Positions 39,318 to 57,747 of a DNA stretch of 64,000 nt are shown piece by piece (position 1 is the first letter of the stretch; every line of letters starts with the position of its first letter). Below the pieces are notes generated by a model. That model had not been told where the DNA came from and did no database searches. It was given only the letters and a program-made list of their open reading frames with translations. The position numbers and the translations under genes are program-made. Source of the stretch: Anaeromyces robustus (taxonomy: Eukaryota; Neocallimastigomycota; Neocallimastigomycetes; Neocallimastigales; Neocallimastigaceae); NCBI GenBank assembly GCA_002104895.1, contig MCFG01000197.1, forward strand, positions 27,501-91,500, in the 5' to 3' direction.

Positions 39318-40028
39318 TTTCTAGATTTTCATGAATTATTTATACATATAGGATTTAATAGAAATATATTACAAAATTATTTATATATTTATTATTATAT
39401 TTATTTTATAATAAATTATTTTATTAAATAATTTAATTTTTGATTTATTAAATCTATTGTAATATATTATGAAGTATAATAATAAGTTATATAGAATAAA
39501 TAATTTTAATTTAAATAAATATTTTATATTATTTTAAGTTTCAAAGTATATTCCTTAGATTAATTAAAAGAAATATTAAAATTAAAATTATATGTTTTAT
39601 ATAAATTTTATTCTTTATTTTATTCTTTATTTTGTTTTTCAGTCATTTTTTTTTCCTTTATAATTTTCATATATTAAAGATTATAATGTAATATTTGAAA
39701 TAATATATGTAAATATATAAATTTCAAAAAATATTTATTTTGTATTTGATTTAATTAAATATTATTTAATATTATTTGTACACATAACAATAATCAATTA
39801 AAAAAAAAAAAAAAAAAAATCATAATAAAAAAAAAAAGTATATAAATAAACGATTTTTTTAATTTATTATCCTTTTTTTTTTTTTTTACTTAATTTTTTA
39901 CAATAATTTATATAAAAAGTTAATATATATCGAAACGATATTTAAAAATAAATTATTTAATTTTAATTAATTATGTATATATTTTATATCATATAAAAAC
40001 AGAATAGATAAGTTAATAGAAAAAAAAA
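39318..40028. other. Intergenic region upstream of synthase copy B
   Basis: AT-rich, no exon. The bases just upstream of the ATG at 40029 are not alignable with those upstream of copy A beyond A-richness, so the promoters appear to have diverged or were not co-duplicated. Confidence 0.6.
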
Positions 40029-46192
<6,164 letters not shown>

Positions 46193-47544
46193 TTTTAATT
46201 GGGATATTTATTTAATAAATTGTTTTTTTTTTTTTAATTATTAATTAATAATTAATATAATCAAAATTAAAAAAAAAAAAAAAAAAAAATTATATAAACT
46301 TTAAATATATATATAAATTAATTAAAAAGAAAAAAAATAAATTTTTTATTAATTATGTATAGATATAGATAGAATTTATTAATTGTAAATTTTAAAAAAA
46401 AAAAAATTTTTATTTTTTCTATATAGTATATAAAATAAGATAAAATGGTTTTAAAAAAATCATTTTAAAAATATTAACTTTTATATAATAGTAAAAAAAT
46501 ATATATATAATATTAAAAGATATTAAAATAATATATAAATATCATAGTAAATAGTAAAAAAAAAAAAATTAAAAAAAAATATATATATATAAATATATAA
46601 AAATATGTAAACAATTAAATAGCTTATATATAATAATATATATAATTAAAAAAATATTAAATAATATAAAAATATATAAAAATATAATAAAAAAAAATTA
46701 AATAAAATATTATAATAATAATAAAAAAAAAATTATTTATAAAATTTTTGTTTACTAGTTCTTTTTTAAAATTTGTTAATATTATAAGGTTTATATTAAA
46801 CTCATATTAAATAATGAATAAAACAACTATTTACTTTTAGTTAGTTAAACCATTTTTATTTGGAGAAAAAATTTAAATATATTTATGATTGTTTTTTTTT
46901 TTTTTTATATATTTTTTTTTTTTTTTTTATATTTTTTTTACTATTTATGTATATTGCATTTTTATTATATATATAAATTTATGTTTATTAAAAATGATTT
47001 TTTTAACGAATAGAATTCAAATAAATAAATTGATTAATATATAATTAATTATATTAATAATATATAGATTAAGAAACCAATAATTATTATTTATTATTAT
47101 TTATCAATAATTATATTATATTTATTATTATTATTTTTTATTATTATTAATTTTTATTTATTTATTATTATTATTATTATTATTCTATTAGATAAAAATT
47201 AAAATAAAAAGTATAAATTATTATAAAATAATTATTAAACATATTTATAAATATAAATAAATAATATAATTAATATAATTTCAATGTACATTTCAAATAT
47301 GTAATTAAATTATAATATTTACAATTATTATTTTTTATATTTACAATTATTATTTCTTATATTTACATTCATTTTTTTTTATTAATATCAGATATAATTA
47401 ATAATTTAAATAAATTATAAATATTATACAATTAATAAGTTAATAAATATATTTAATAAGTTAATAAATATGTCGTATTTACATTTTCAAGATAAATTAA
47501 TATTCAATTGAATTTATCTTTCTCTTATATCAAAAGTTATATTT
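46193..47544. other. Gene-free AT-rich stretch
   Basis: 3' flank of synthase copy B, with poly(A), ATATA and (TTA)n runs. No gene seen. Confidence 0.65.
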
Positions 47545-47840
47545 GTATATATATTGTATATTATATATAGTTTTTGTCGATAAGTTTTATTTATATTAAT
47601 GTATATATATTATTTGTCTATTAGTTTTATTTATATAAATGTTTGTCTTGTCATTTTTTTGTTATATATATTATTTGTCTATTTTATTAGTTTTGTTTAT
47701 TATTAATGCTTGTCATGTCATTTAGTTATATATATATTATTTGTCTATTAGTTTTATTTATATAAATGTTTATCATATTATTTAGTTATATATATTATTA
47801 TTTGTCTATTAAGTTATGTTTCTATATAAAATTGTTTATC
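47545..47840 (+). repeat. Tandem ~65-75-bp repeat next to the 3' end of the secreted-protein gene
   Basis: Four to five units with the core TATTTGTCTATTAGTTTTAT, then ATATAAATGTTTGTC (or TATC) and CATTTAGTTATATATATT. The array reaches the stop codon of the minus-strand gene at 47844, so it would be transcribed as its 3' UTR. Confidence 0.85.
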
Positions 47841-47843
47841 AGT

Positions 47844-48422
47844 TTATTGTTTGATATTTTTTTTCTTAAGAGCAGCAAGTTTTCCACGAGCAACATTCAT
47901 AGTAAAAGTACAATTTGTATTAGTTAAAAATTCAAAATGATGAGTACTTAAGTCAAATTCAGTAATTTTACGAGTTTCATTATCAAAGTTATAGTAAGCG
48001 GTATATTGACTTGGGTTATATTTCTTTTCAAAGGAGGAATAAGAATAAGAAGATACTTTTTCAATTTTTGTTGAACTAGTAAGTTCACAAGTTGGTTTAT
48101 TTTTAAATTCATATGTTATTCTGAATTTTTGACTATTTTCATCACTATAGTAGAATCTACATTTTAAATTATTTTCACTGATAGAATATTGACATTCACG
48201 TAATGGTGAATTATAATCTACATAAGCTGGAAAACCACTATCAGTATTTACCATTTCTGGTCTAGTAATAGATAAAGCAAAACCTTCATTAACAATTACT
48301 TGATTATCTGTTTCTGGAAGAAGAATTTTATCAGTATCAGCTGCTTTAACAAATAAAGAGGAATTATTCCAGTGAAGAATAAAAACCATAAATAAACAAG
48401 AAAATAAATTGAAGGTCTTCAT
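47844..48422 (-). CDS. Small secreted protein of unknown family (192 aa)
   Basis: A single-exon gene. The N-terminus MKTFNLFSCLFMVFILHW followed by a polar step and VKAAD looks like a signal peptide of about 27 residues, so the product should be secreted or enter the secretory pathway. The mature part has four Cys (in LRECQYS, NLKCRFYY, KPTCELT and NTNCTF), enough for two disulfides, and alternating hydrophobic/polar stretches that suggest a beta-rich fold. There are several Asn-X-Thr sites. I do not recognise a known family. It is a diverged paralogue of the gene at 50759-51253 (shared: TRP near the start, CxY motif, KFRxxxExxNKPT, KKYN-P, a conserved VAR/VSR near the end). Codon use is richer in G+C than the flanks, as for real genes here. 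Confidence 0.78.
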   Translation of the reverse strand: MKTFNLFSCLFMVFILHWNNSSLFVKAADTDKILLPETDNQVIVNEGFALSITRPEMVNTDSGFPAYVDYNSPLRECQYSISENNLKCRFYYSDENSQKFRITYEFKNKPTCELTSSTKIEKVSSYSYSSFEKKYNPSQYTAYYNFDNETRKITEFDLSTHHFEFLTNTNCTFTMNVARGKLAALKKKNIKQ

Positions 48423-48720
48423 TTTTCGTTTTTCTTTATATTTACAATAATTAGTAATACCTTTTTTTTTCTTTTGATAAATTATTTACAAAACAAATAA
48501 TAAAATTTATTTATATTTTATTTTATTTGCTTTTTAATTATTATATACAATAATTATTAAATAATAGATAAAGATTAAAATAAAGTTAGAAAAAAAAAAC
48601 AAAAACAATTTTTTATTTCTTTTATACTTTTTTTTTTACTGCTATAATTAATAATATATTTTTTTTATTTTATCTTCAGATGCTATTTATTAATTTTAAT
48701 TATTCATATTAAATTAAATT

Positions 48721-48970
48721 TCCTATTTTTCCATATTTTATATACAAGTTTACAATGATTTACTTTTTTTTTTTATTATATATAATATTAAACATTTAAT
48801 TTTAATATAAAAAAATTAAAATTAATAATAAAATTTAATATAAAATTTCCTATTTTTCCATATTTTATATACAAGTTTACAATGATTTACTTTTTTTTTT
48901 TATTATATATAATATTAAACATTTAATTTTAATATAAAAAAATTAAAATTAATAATAAAATTTAATATTA
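48721..48970 (+). repeat. Tandem duplication of a 127-bp unit, apparently identical
   Basis: From TCCTATTTTTCCATATTTTA the sequence repeats after exactly 127 bases. I see no difference between the copies over about 120 bases, including the T11 run in each. Confidence 0.93.
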
Positions 48971-49802
48971 AAAATTAAATAATATTTAATATTATAAAAT
49001 ATATATTATTAAATGGTTAAAAAAAAAAAAATTTAATATCTATAATTAAATAAAAAAAAAAAAAAGATTAACGGTGAACGGCACATTTTTTAATTAAAAA
49101 AAAAAAATTTTTTTTTTCCATTATCTATATTTATACATAAAAAGTTTTATCAAATATAAAAATTAAATAAAAATTAATTATAACAATATTAATGAAAAGA
49201 AAAGCGTGCTTGAAATAAAAATAATAAAAAAAAAAAAAATAAAAAAGAATTATAAAAAAAGAATAAAAATAAAAAATAAAAAAGAATAAAAATATTAATG
49301 ATAAAAAATATTAAAAGTAATTTATTTATATTATAATAAGTATTAATAATATCATAATAATATAAATAAATTAATAATAAAACAATATAATAAAAAAAGG
49401 AAAAAGAAAAAGAATAGATAATAAAAAGTAATAATATATATAGGTATTTAAAACGTTTAATGAATATAATAAAAAAGAAAAGAAATAAAAAAAGGGATAT
49501 GTTATAATTAAACCATAAATGAAGATATAGATATTAAATAATGAATATATAAATACTAAATAAAAAATTATTTATTGTTATTTTAAGAATTCTTTAAATA
49601 AAGAATTATGTAATTTTCATTTATTATATATATATATATATATTTTTTTTTCTTCTTTTTCTTTTTTAAAAATGTCATTTAATATTGAATGCGGCTTTTT
49701 AATTATTTTAAGATAAATCTCTTTATTACATTGTTAAGTATTGATTTGATTTGATTTTATATTTTTAATTATATATTTAATTAAAAATATATAATTAAAT
49801 AT

Positions 49803-49805
49803 ATT

Positions 49806-49837
<32 letters not shown>

Positions 49838-49851
49838 AAAAAAAATAATAC

Positions 49852-49918
<67 letters not shown>
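49803..49918. repeat. (TTA)n/(TAA)n hairpin and AAT microsatellite
   Basis: An ATT run with an AGT interruption (49803-49835) is followed after 8 bases by its exact reverse complement with an ACT interruption (49844-49876), giving a 33-bp stem. The AAT run continues to 49918. Confidence 0.88.
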
Positions 49919-50758
49919 TATGATAATGATAAAGTAGGTGGTTGTTAAATATTTATATTCTTTTTATTATCTTTTGATTTTTACTTGTTAAAATTTAATT
50001 ATTTAAATTAATAACTTTAACTAATTAATATTTATAATAATTTATAATATAGACAATAATTTTATCTTATTTTTAATATAAAATTTTATTTTATTATGTC
50101 CTTTATTTTTTACTTCTATTATTTTATTTTCTTTGTCTTGATAAATAATAAACACTAAATTTTTAGCTTTTATGAGTATAATTAAAAAAAATGACAATAA
50201 ATCAATAATTAATTAATATATTTAATTAATAATCTTAATAGTTATTATTTTTTTTTTTTTGGAATATAATAAAATACATATTATTTTTTTATAATCAATA
50301 ATTATGACCAAATATAATAAATATTATAAAAAAAAAAACTTTTTATTCGTTTAATTTGTTTTTATTTATTTATTTATTTTATATATAAACATACATTTAT
50401 TTATTGAATACTTATTTATCCATTAATTATTAATTGATTTATATATTATAATTTATTTATTTAATAATTTAAGTTATTTATTTATTTAATTAATTATTTA
50501 TTTACTTATTTATTTACTTATTTATTTATTTACTTATTTATTTAATTATTTTATTATTTATTTATTTATTTATTACTATATTATTATTTGACCCTTTTTT
50601 AAATAAGGCCTTTTTTATTTTTAAATAATTTATTTATTCATTATTTTTATTAGTTTTATTATACTTTTTTTAAAAAAAAAAATTAATTATACCATTTTTC
50701 CCATTTATTTTCTAAATATATTTATTTATTTTTTTTTGTTATTTCGATTATTATTATA

Positions 50759-51253
50759 TTAATTTATTACAGTAAGAATAGTACGAGAAACATCAGCATT
50801 AAAAACATTTCCTTTATCTGTAGTAATTTCAAAACGACGAACACTAGTTCTTAAATCTTTAATTTTTTTATTAATATAATCAAAGTAAATAACATATGGA
50901 TTTTTATTGTATTTTTTATCATCAACAGAAAAAACATCAACTTTTGTAATTTGAGTATCTTGAGTAAATTCTTTTGTTGGTTTATTTCTAAGTTCAAATG
51001 CTAATCTAAATTTTGTATTTTCTTCATCACCGAAATAAAATTCACTAATAATTTTATTTTCTTTTACATTATATTTACAATTTTGTAAAGAAATATCATA
51101 TGGTACTTGTGATATATTACCATCTTCTTCATAAGTAGTATATGGTCTTGTAACATATAAATAACTAAGGTCATTAACTATAATGTAATCTTCATATTTT
51201 GGGAAATCAATTTCGAATTGACTTTCTTCATTATTAATTTCTTCTACGGTCAT
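50759..51253 (-). CDS. Small protein of unknown family, paralogue lacking a signal peptide (164 aa)
   Basis: A single exon. The ATG at 51253 is preceded by short in-frame stops and no usable splice acceptor, so a missed signal-peptide exon is unlikely; the product is probably cytosolic. It is acidic at the N-terminus (MTVEEINNEESQFEIDF). It aligns along most of its length with the secreted protein at 47844-48422: YVTRP versus SITRP, NCKYNVKEN versus ECQYSISEN, FGDEENTKFRLAFELRNKPT versus YSDENSQKFRITYEFKNKPT, KKYNKNPY versus KKYNPSQY, DVSR versus NVAR. Of the four Cys in the mature secreted form only the first is kept. Function unknown. Confidence 0.72.
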   Translation of the reverse strand: MTVEEINNEESQFEIDFPKYEDYIIVNDLSYLYVTRPYTTYEEDGNISQVPYDISLQNCKYNVKENKIISEFYFGDEENTKFRLAFELRNKPTKEFTQDTQITKVDVFSVDDKKYNKNPYVIYFDYINKKIKDLRTSVRRFEITTDKGNVFNADVSRTILTVIN

Positions 51254-51540
51254 TTTGTATTTTATAATATTATATTATATTATATTATTATTTTTAAATG
51301 TTTATAGTATAAAATATATTTTAAATACCAAAAATCTAAAAAATGGTTATAATAATGATTTTTTTTTTTTTTTTTCTCCTTTTAGAAAATTATATATTAT
51401 AACTTTTATAATATATAATAAAATAATTTATTTGATAAGTAGTTTCTATTAAAATTTTTTTTTTAAAATTTTTTATTAGATAATAATGATAAAAAAGTAA
51501 AAGAATAAATTCATAAGTAAATAAATAAATATAATAACTA

Positions 51541-51712
<172 letters not shown>

Positions 51713-51794
51713 AGTAGAGCCTCGAGTTTGTGGCAATTATTCGATCTATTAATTAATTTATTTTGTTTTTAATATATATAATTTTTTTTATAAT

Positions 51795-51795
<1 letters not shown>

Positions 51796-51833
<38 letters not shown>

Positions 51834-51840
51834 TGTATTT

Positions 51841-51888
<48 letters not shown>

Positions 51889-51890
51889 TC
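51796..51890. repeat. (TTTA)n microsatellite
   Basis: TTTA units in opposite orientation to the (TAAA)n array 85 bases to the left, with one interruption near 51834. Confidence 0.95.
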
Positions 51891-52793
51891 ATATTTTTTA
51901 TTTATCTACTTATTGAATCATTATTTGTTTATTTTTTTTTTATTTATATTAATTAATACTATTTATTTCAATATATTTATTTATTATATATATTTTTTAA
52001 AATAAAATTTCTAATAAATATTTTATTTTTTCTATATAAAAATGTATAATTTATTTTTTCTAAATTTATATTTTATTATATTATTAATAATATTTTTTTT
52101 TAGCTTTCAATTATTATTTTGATCATATTTATTTATTATATCCTTATATATCATAATTAAGGAATATTCATTAATAATTATATATATTTTATACATTATC
52201 ATTATACAGAAATTTTAAAAATATAAAAAATTTTTATATAATATATTTATTTATTCATTTATTTATATAAATTTATTTATTTATTTATTTATATATATAT
52301 ATTTATTTATTATTCATTTATTTATTTATTTATTTTTCAATAAAAATTTTTTTATAAAAAATAAAAATAAAACTTATAAATGTTAATTGTGAGAAACAAA
52401 GATAATATATATTTTTATATAAATATATCTATATTAATTTAAAATTATATTATATTTGAAAAAGATGAAGAATTTAAACAGAAAATAGAACCTCAATATA
52501 ATTTAAAAGATTCTAATAAAGGTTTTTATTTATTTTTTTATTCTTATTTTTATTTTTACTTTTACTTTTACTTTCATTTTTTTTTTTTTTTTTTATTTTT
52601 CAATAATACCAAAACTAATGATATATTATTAATGTGCTAACATAGTAATATATCATTGAAAATATGAAAATATGAAAATATAAAAATATATATTATTTTT
52701 GTTTCTTTCATAAAAACATTCAATTTAATTATAGGACTTTAATAAATAAGTACTTTAATTAAATTTATATAAAAGATATAAAAGTAGTATAAA

Positions 52794-53450
52794 ATGTTAA
52801 AGAGCAATGTTCATATATATACAATAATTTTTTCATTTAATTATAAAATATAAATTCTGGTTTTGCTTTTATCTGTTTTTTTTTTTTTTTTTTAAAGTAT
52901 AATATACATAATCCTCTTTTTTATTTAATTTGTTAAAAGAAAAGAACTATGTTGTTATATTATTTATGTATATAAAATTGTTTTTTATATATTAAATAAT
53001 TTAAACCCTATTAACGATATAAATTTATATATATATAATTACAGATATATAAAATACTGTTTATAATGTTTATACACATACACATATATATATATATATA
53101 TATATATTTTAGAGTAGGATTAATCTTAAGTATATGTTAAAGAGCATTATTTATATATACAATAATTTTTTCATTTAATTATAAAATATAAATTCTGATT
53201 TTGTTTTTTTATCTGTTTTTTTTTTTTTTATTTTAAAGTATAATATACATAATCCTCTTTTTTATTTAATTTGCTAAAAAAAAAAACTTTATTATTTATA
53301 TATATAATATTGTTATATATATAATTTAAAACTTATTAATAATCTATATTTATATATATATAATTACAGATATATAAAATACTGTTTATAATGTTTACAC
53401 ACACACACACACATATATATATATATTTTAAATTAGGATTAATCTTTATT
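52794..53450 (+). repeat. Tandem duplication of a ~330-bp unit
   Basis: Copy 1 (52794-53130) and copy 2 (53134-53450) both begin ATGTTAAAGAGCA and share ATACAATAATTTTTTCATTT, AAAGTATAATATACATAATC and a final AGGATTAATCTT. Copy 2 carries an (AC)n run at 53399-53412 where copy 1 has ACACATACACAT. Divergence is moderate, so the duplication is older than the 127-bp one. It abuts the decayed LINE fragment. Confidence 0.87.
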
Positions 53451-53465
53451 TAAAATAATAGACGA

Positions 53466-54335
53466 AAGTCGAATTTTTTTTATATTAAAATCTCCAAAAA
53501 GAAGGGGTGGTTTATCTTTTTTATGTAAGTTTAATCAATTTTTAATTTTTAAAATAGCTTTATCCCAATAAAGTTGTTGGGCTGACACAAGAACGTAAAC
53601 ATTACAAGCTGAATAAGTATAACTTCAAAAGGATACAATATAAACTGAAATAATATAGTTGTATTCCAAGGGATCAGAGTAAAATGAGAAAGGTGAATGA
53701 ACATATATACAGAGATCTTCCATGTGAGGGATTAACGAATCATAATTTCTTAGTATTTATTGATTTGTAATTATTGAGGAAGTGGAATATAGCATTATGA
53801 TCTCTTAAGATATTTACTGTTACCAACTTTTTGGAGACAGATACATATCGGTTTGAAAATATGATTGAAATATAAGAACCTTTTATGTTCCAATTAACAC
53901 AAAAGTTAAAGAATGGGGTGCTACGATTAAGATGTTTATAGAATTCAGTATTAAAAATTGAAAGAATATTATTAGCAATTCTTGAAATATGAGGATTGAT
54001 TGTTTTAGCTCTACAAATTTTATTGGTAATAGATCATTTAATCTTGGGTACTGATAGTTTTTCGGTGATTAGTTTAATGTATTTAAGATGAGTATTAGGG
54101 TCTTTATAGTTAACTATGATTATAAAATAATTCCCTACGTTTGGAATGAAATTTTTGAATATGCCAAAAATAATGTTGTTGATATTTGATCATATTTACT
54201 AAGAAAATCCAATAATCTACTAATAATCTATGTTTTTAGGTCATGAATGAAAACAACAAATTCTTGTTCAAGGTAATCATGACATTGTAACCCATGACGT
54301 AATAACTGATGATTAGTAGAGTTTGAAGAATTCAT
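53466..54335 (-). pseudogene. Decayed LINE fragment with remnant endonuclease motif
   Basis: On the minus strand, an ATG at 54335 opens MNSSNSTNHQLLRHGLQC, but frames are broken by in-frame stops and at least two frameshifts. Pieces with protein character follow: VGNYFIIIVNYKDPN, INPHISRIANNILSIFN, a piece VSAQQLYWDKAILKIKN, and near the end DKPPLLFGDFNIKK. The GDFN box after a hydrophobic run is typical of the APE-type endonuclease of non-LTR retrotransposons. The reading stops near 53466, before any reverse transcriptase. Base composition is clearly richer in G+C than the flanks. It is probably an old insertion; whether it belongs to the same family as the LINE at 37.5 kb cannot be told because they cover different parts. 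Confidence 0.55.
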
Positions 54336-54536
54336 ATTGAAACATAATAAAATTAAATAATAATAATAATAATAATTTATATATATAAAGATAAAAAGAA
54401 AAAAATGATAAAAAATATTAAAGAATAAAAAATATATATAAAATTGATTTTTTTTAAAAAATGAATATATATTTTATATAAAATATAATAATAAGATTAA
54501 TATAATAATAATAATTATAATAATAATTATAATAAT

Positions 54537-54960
<424 letters not shown>

Positions 54961-55299
54961 ATATATATATATAAAGATAAAAAGAAAAAAGTTGATGAAA
55001 ATTAAGTTGAAGAAAAGATAGACTAAAAAATTTAATAAATATATTAATTTGTCACGAATTTTATATATTCCGCTTTATTTCGTTAAAAATATATTGATCG
55101 CTGTATTTCTTAATATGTAGTACTTCTGTAGTTGGTATATAATAGATAATAGATTGATTTGTATAATAATTGATTACTGATATAGGTAAAAAAGAATTTT
55201 TGATTTATTTGTCTAAAAGGCAAAAGAAACCTATATTACTGAGAATTCTCGCAAGTATAACTATTGTGCATGATACTTAATTTTTTTTATAAATTACCC

Positions 55300-55495
55300 T
55301 ACTAAAGGCTCAGTATACAAGCCATTAATTGTTCCTTACAAAAAAAATAATGGTTTCCTCCAAGAAATCATTATAGGTTCTTTTTTGATGTAAAATAGTA
55401 TTAAGAAATTAAATTGTACTACCATAGCATTCAAATTTGTAATGCTTATTATCCTCAGGAATTCGATGAATAAAATTCCATTCTAGGGTTCTATT
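55300..55495 (-). pseudogene. Decayed coding fragment, unknown
   Basis: The minus strand reads TLEWNFIHRIPEDNKHYK, continues for about 60 codons and contains at least two in-frame stops. Codon texture and G+C resemble coding DNA. It could be the upstream part of the decayed LINE at 53466-54335, separated by the (TAA)n expansion, or another dead gene. No family recognised. Confidence 0.35.
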
Positions 55496-55499
55496 TAAA

Positions 55500-55593
55500 C
55501 ATCAATTTACATTTATGTAAATATATATATAAAGTATTTTACATATGTTTATTGATTTGAATTAATGTGGATTTCTGGATTTTATTTATTTAC

Positions 55594-55632
<39 letters not shown>

Positions 55633-56041
55633 TTAAATAATAATAGGTTTATAAAAAGAATACATAAATTTTAATATTACACAAAATAAATTAAATTTAT
55701 AATTTTATTTAATAATATTTTTTGGATTATATAATAAATATATATATTTATTTTTTTTTTTTTTTGAATTGTTGTTAAGTAAAACTTAAACATATGAAAA
55801 AGAATTAAAAATATAAAATATAAGGGATTTTTTTTTACATTATTTCACCAATATTTATTAAATTATATAAAATAAAGTTTTATATAAAAAAAGTTAAATA
55901 TATAATAAAATTTTAAAATAAAAAAAAAATAGTAATATATTAAATATATTCCTATTATTTTATTTTATTTTATTTTATTATACATATAATAATGTAACAT
56001 AATTATAGATAAAATTATTTAAAATGTGATTTTTAAAACTT
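55500..56041. other. Gene-free AT-rich stretch
   Basis: (TTTA)n at about 55590-55633 and homopolymer runs. Nothing else seen. Confidence 0.65.
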
Positions 56042-56213
56042 TCAACTATATTCAACGTCATCAATAGCTATTCCAAATTTTATGATTTTTTCAAACTTTT
56101 CTTTTATTTTAATTTCATTAAAAATAAAATATTCATTGTCATCCAATGCTTGGATGGTAATATTTTTAATACCTTTTTTTGTGAGTATATTTTTTAATAT
56201 GATATAAACAATT

Positions 56214-56247
<34 letters not shown>

Positions 56248-56260
56248 TGCTGTTATTCAT
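56042..56260 (-). CDS. Possible small hypothetical protein (72 aa)
   Basis: The open frame starts MNNSS, runs through a short Asn tract and then EIVYIILKNILTKKGI and DNEYFIFNEIKIKEKF to a stop. Outside the Asn run, the mix of charged and hydrophobic residues looks more protein-like than other short frames here. No signal peptide, membrane segment or known motif. It may be a real small gene, the last exon of an unseen gene, or chance. Confidence 0.35.
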
Positions 56261-56695
56261 AATTATTTTTAATTTATATAAATATTTTTTATTAACAAAT
56301 AATAATTCACGAATATTATTCTCTTCATTAATTATATGTTATGTAACAATCTCATATTTAACCTGTCATTTAAACATATAATGAGAAAATTAATGTATAA
56401 TAATTATTTAAATAGTTATAATAACTATTGTTGATAGGGATGGATTAAAAAGAAAAACTATCAATAAAAGATAATGATAAAGTTTCTGTAGTAGTTTAAC
56501 TTTTAATTTATAAAAAATAATTTATGCTATTTTATTAAATTTTATTTTATTTTATTATATTTTATTATGTTTTACTTTATTTTTAATAATTAAATAATAT
56601 TCTGAAATTTAATAATAGAAAATTAAATCACCAACTTAAGCATGATTATAATTTTTGTTTTATATATATTATAACAATAATACTTAAATACTTAT

Positions 56696-56869
56696 TTAAT
56701 GGCTTTATGAAATTCGGATAAAAAAATTTTTTTTAAATTAAAAAATGATTATCATTATTCTATATTGTTAAAAAAAGTATTAATTTGTATCATTAATATA
56801 TATAAATAATATAAATAATAATTTTTTTTAATTTAAAAAATTTTTATCCAAATTTCATTAAACCATTAA
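56696..56869. mobile_element. MITE-like terminal inverted repeat element (174 bp)
   Basis: The left arm starts TTAATGGCTTTATGAAATTC and the right arm, reverse complemented, starts TTAATGGTTTAATGAAATTT. The match continues through GGATAAAAA-T-run-AAATTAAAAAA for about 55 bases with a few mismatches and length changes in the homopolymers. The loop is about 65 bases. No coding capacity and no clear target-site duplication. Confidence 0.6.
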
Positions 56870-57203
56870 AATAAAAAAAGAAAAAAAAAAATTAATTTTT
56901 ACTTTTATTAATTAATTATAAATTAACCTTACACATAATATAATAATATAATAATATAATAAAATAAAAAATTATTAAAAACAATTATTTTAATTATTAA
57001 AATTAATATATTAATAATTATAATAAGTAATTATAAGTAATAATATATAATATAATAATAATAACAATATATAATTTATATAATTTATATAATTAAGGAA
57101 AAAAAAATGAATAATATTTAATCATAAATATTATTTTTTTAATATTGTTATAAAAAAAAAGGCTTTTAAAAAAATGAATTTTTTTTTTTTTAAAAAAATA
57201 TTT

Positions 57204-57244
57204 ATTATTCAATTGTATTATAAATATATATACAATTGAATAAT
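57204..57244. repeat. Perfect stem-loop, 15-bp arms
   Basis: ATTATTCAATTGTAT (57204-57218) and ATACAATTGAATAAT (57230-57244) are exact reverse complements with an 11-base loop. It lies about 500 bases downstream of the receptor stop, so a 3'-end role is possible but unproven. Confidence 0.85.
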
Positions 57245-57747
57245 TATTAAATATAAATTTATTGATAATTTTTTTTTATTAATTTTTTTATTTTTATTTT
57301 TATTTATTTATTTTTTTTTATATAAAAGTAATCTTTTATTATTTATTCATTATTTTTTGTTACTTTATTATTAATTATCTAATATTTCTATCAATAATAA
57401 TTTTTTGACTTTGTTTTGAAAAAAAAAAAAAATTTATAAATTTTATTATATCAAAAAAATTTTTATTATTAATAAAGAATTAACGTAATTGCTTTTATGT
57501 ATTTACATTTAAATAATTGTAAACTCAATAAATAATTTAATGAATATATTTAAATAATTTAAATAATTTCTTTATTTTTAAAGTCTAATGTTTAAAAATA
57601 AAATTGAATTTATTATATTGATATATATTTTTTTTTTTTTTTTTTTTTTGTTTTATTTTTATTTTTTATTTTTTTTTGTTTTTAATTTATTGATTTATTT
57701 ATTATTATTATTTTTTTATTTTATTTTTTATTTTTTTCATTGATTTA

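Larger units (their letters stand above)
48423..50758. other. Intergenic region between the two small paralogues
   Basis: No gene. It contains a 127-bp perfect tandem duplication and a microsatellite hairpin (both listed), (TTTA)n near 50350-50570 and homopolymer tracts. Confidence 0.65.
56261..57747. other. Gene-free stretch with two hairpin-forming repeats
   Basis: Contains the MITE-like inverted repeat 56696-56869 and the stem-loop 57204-57244 (both listed), otherwise homopolymers. Its right end is the 3' flank of the class C receptor gene. Confidence 0.65.
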
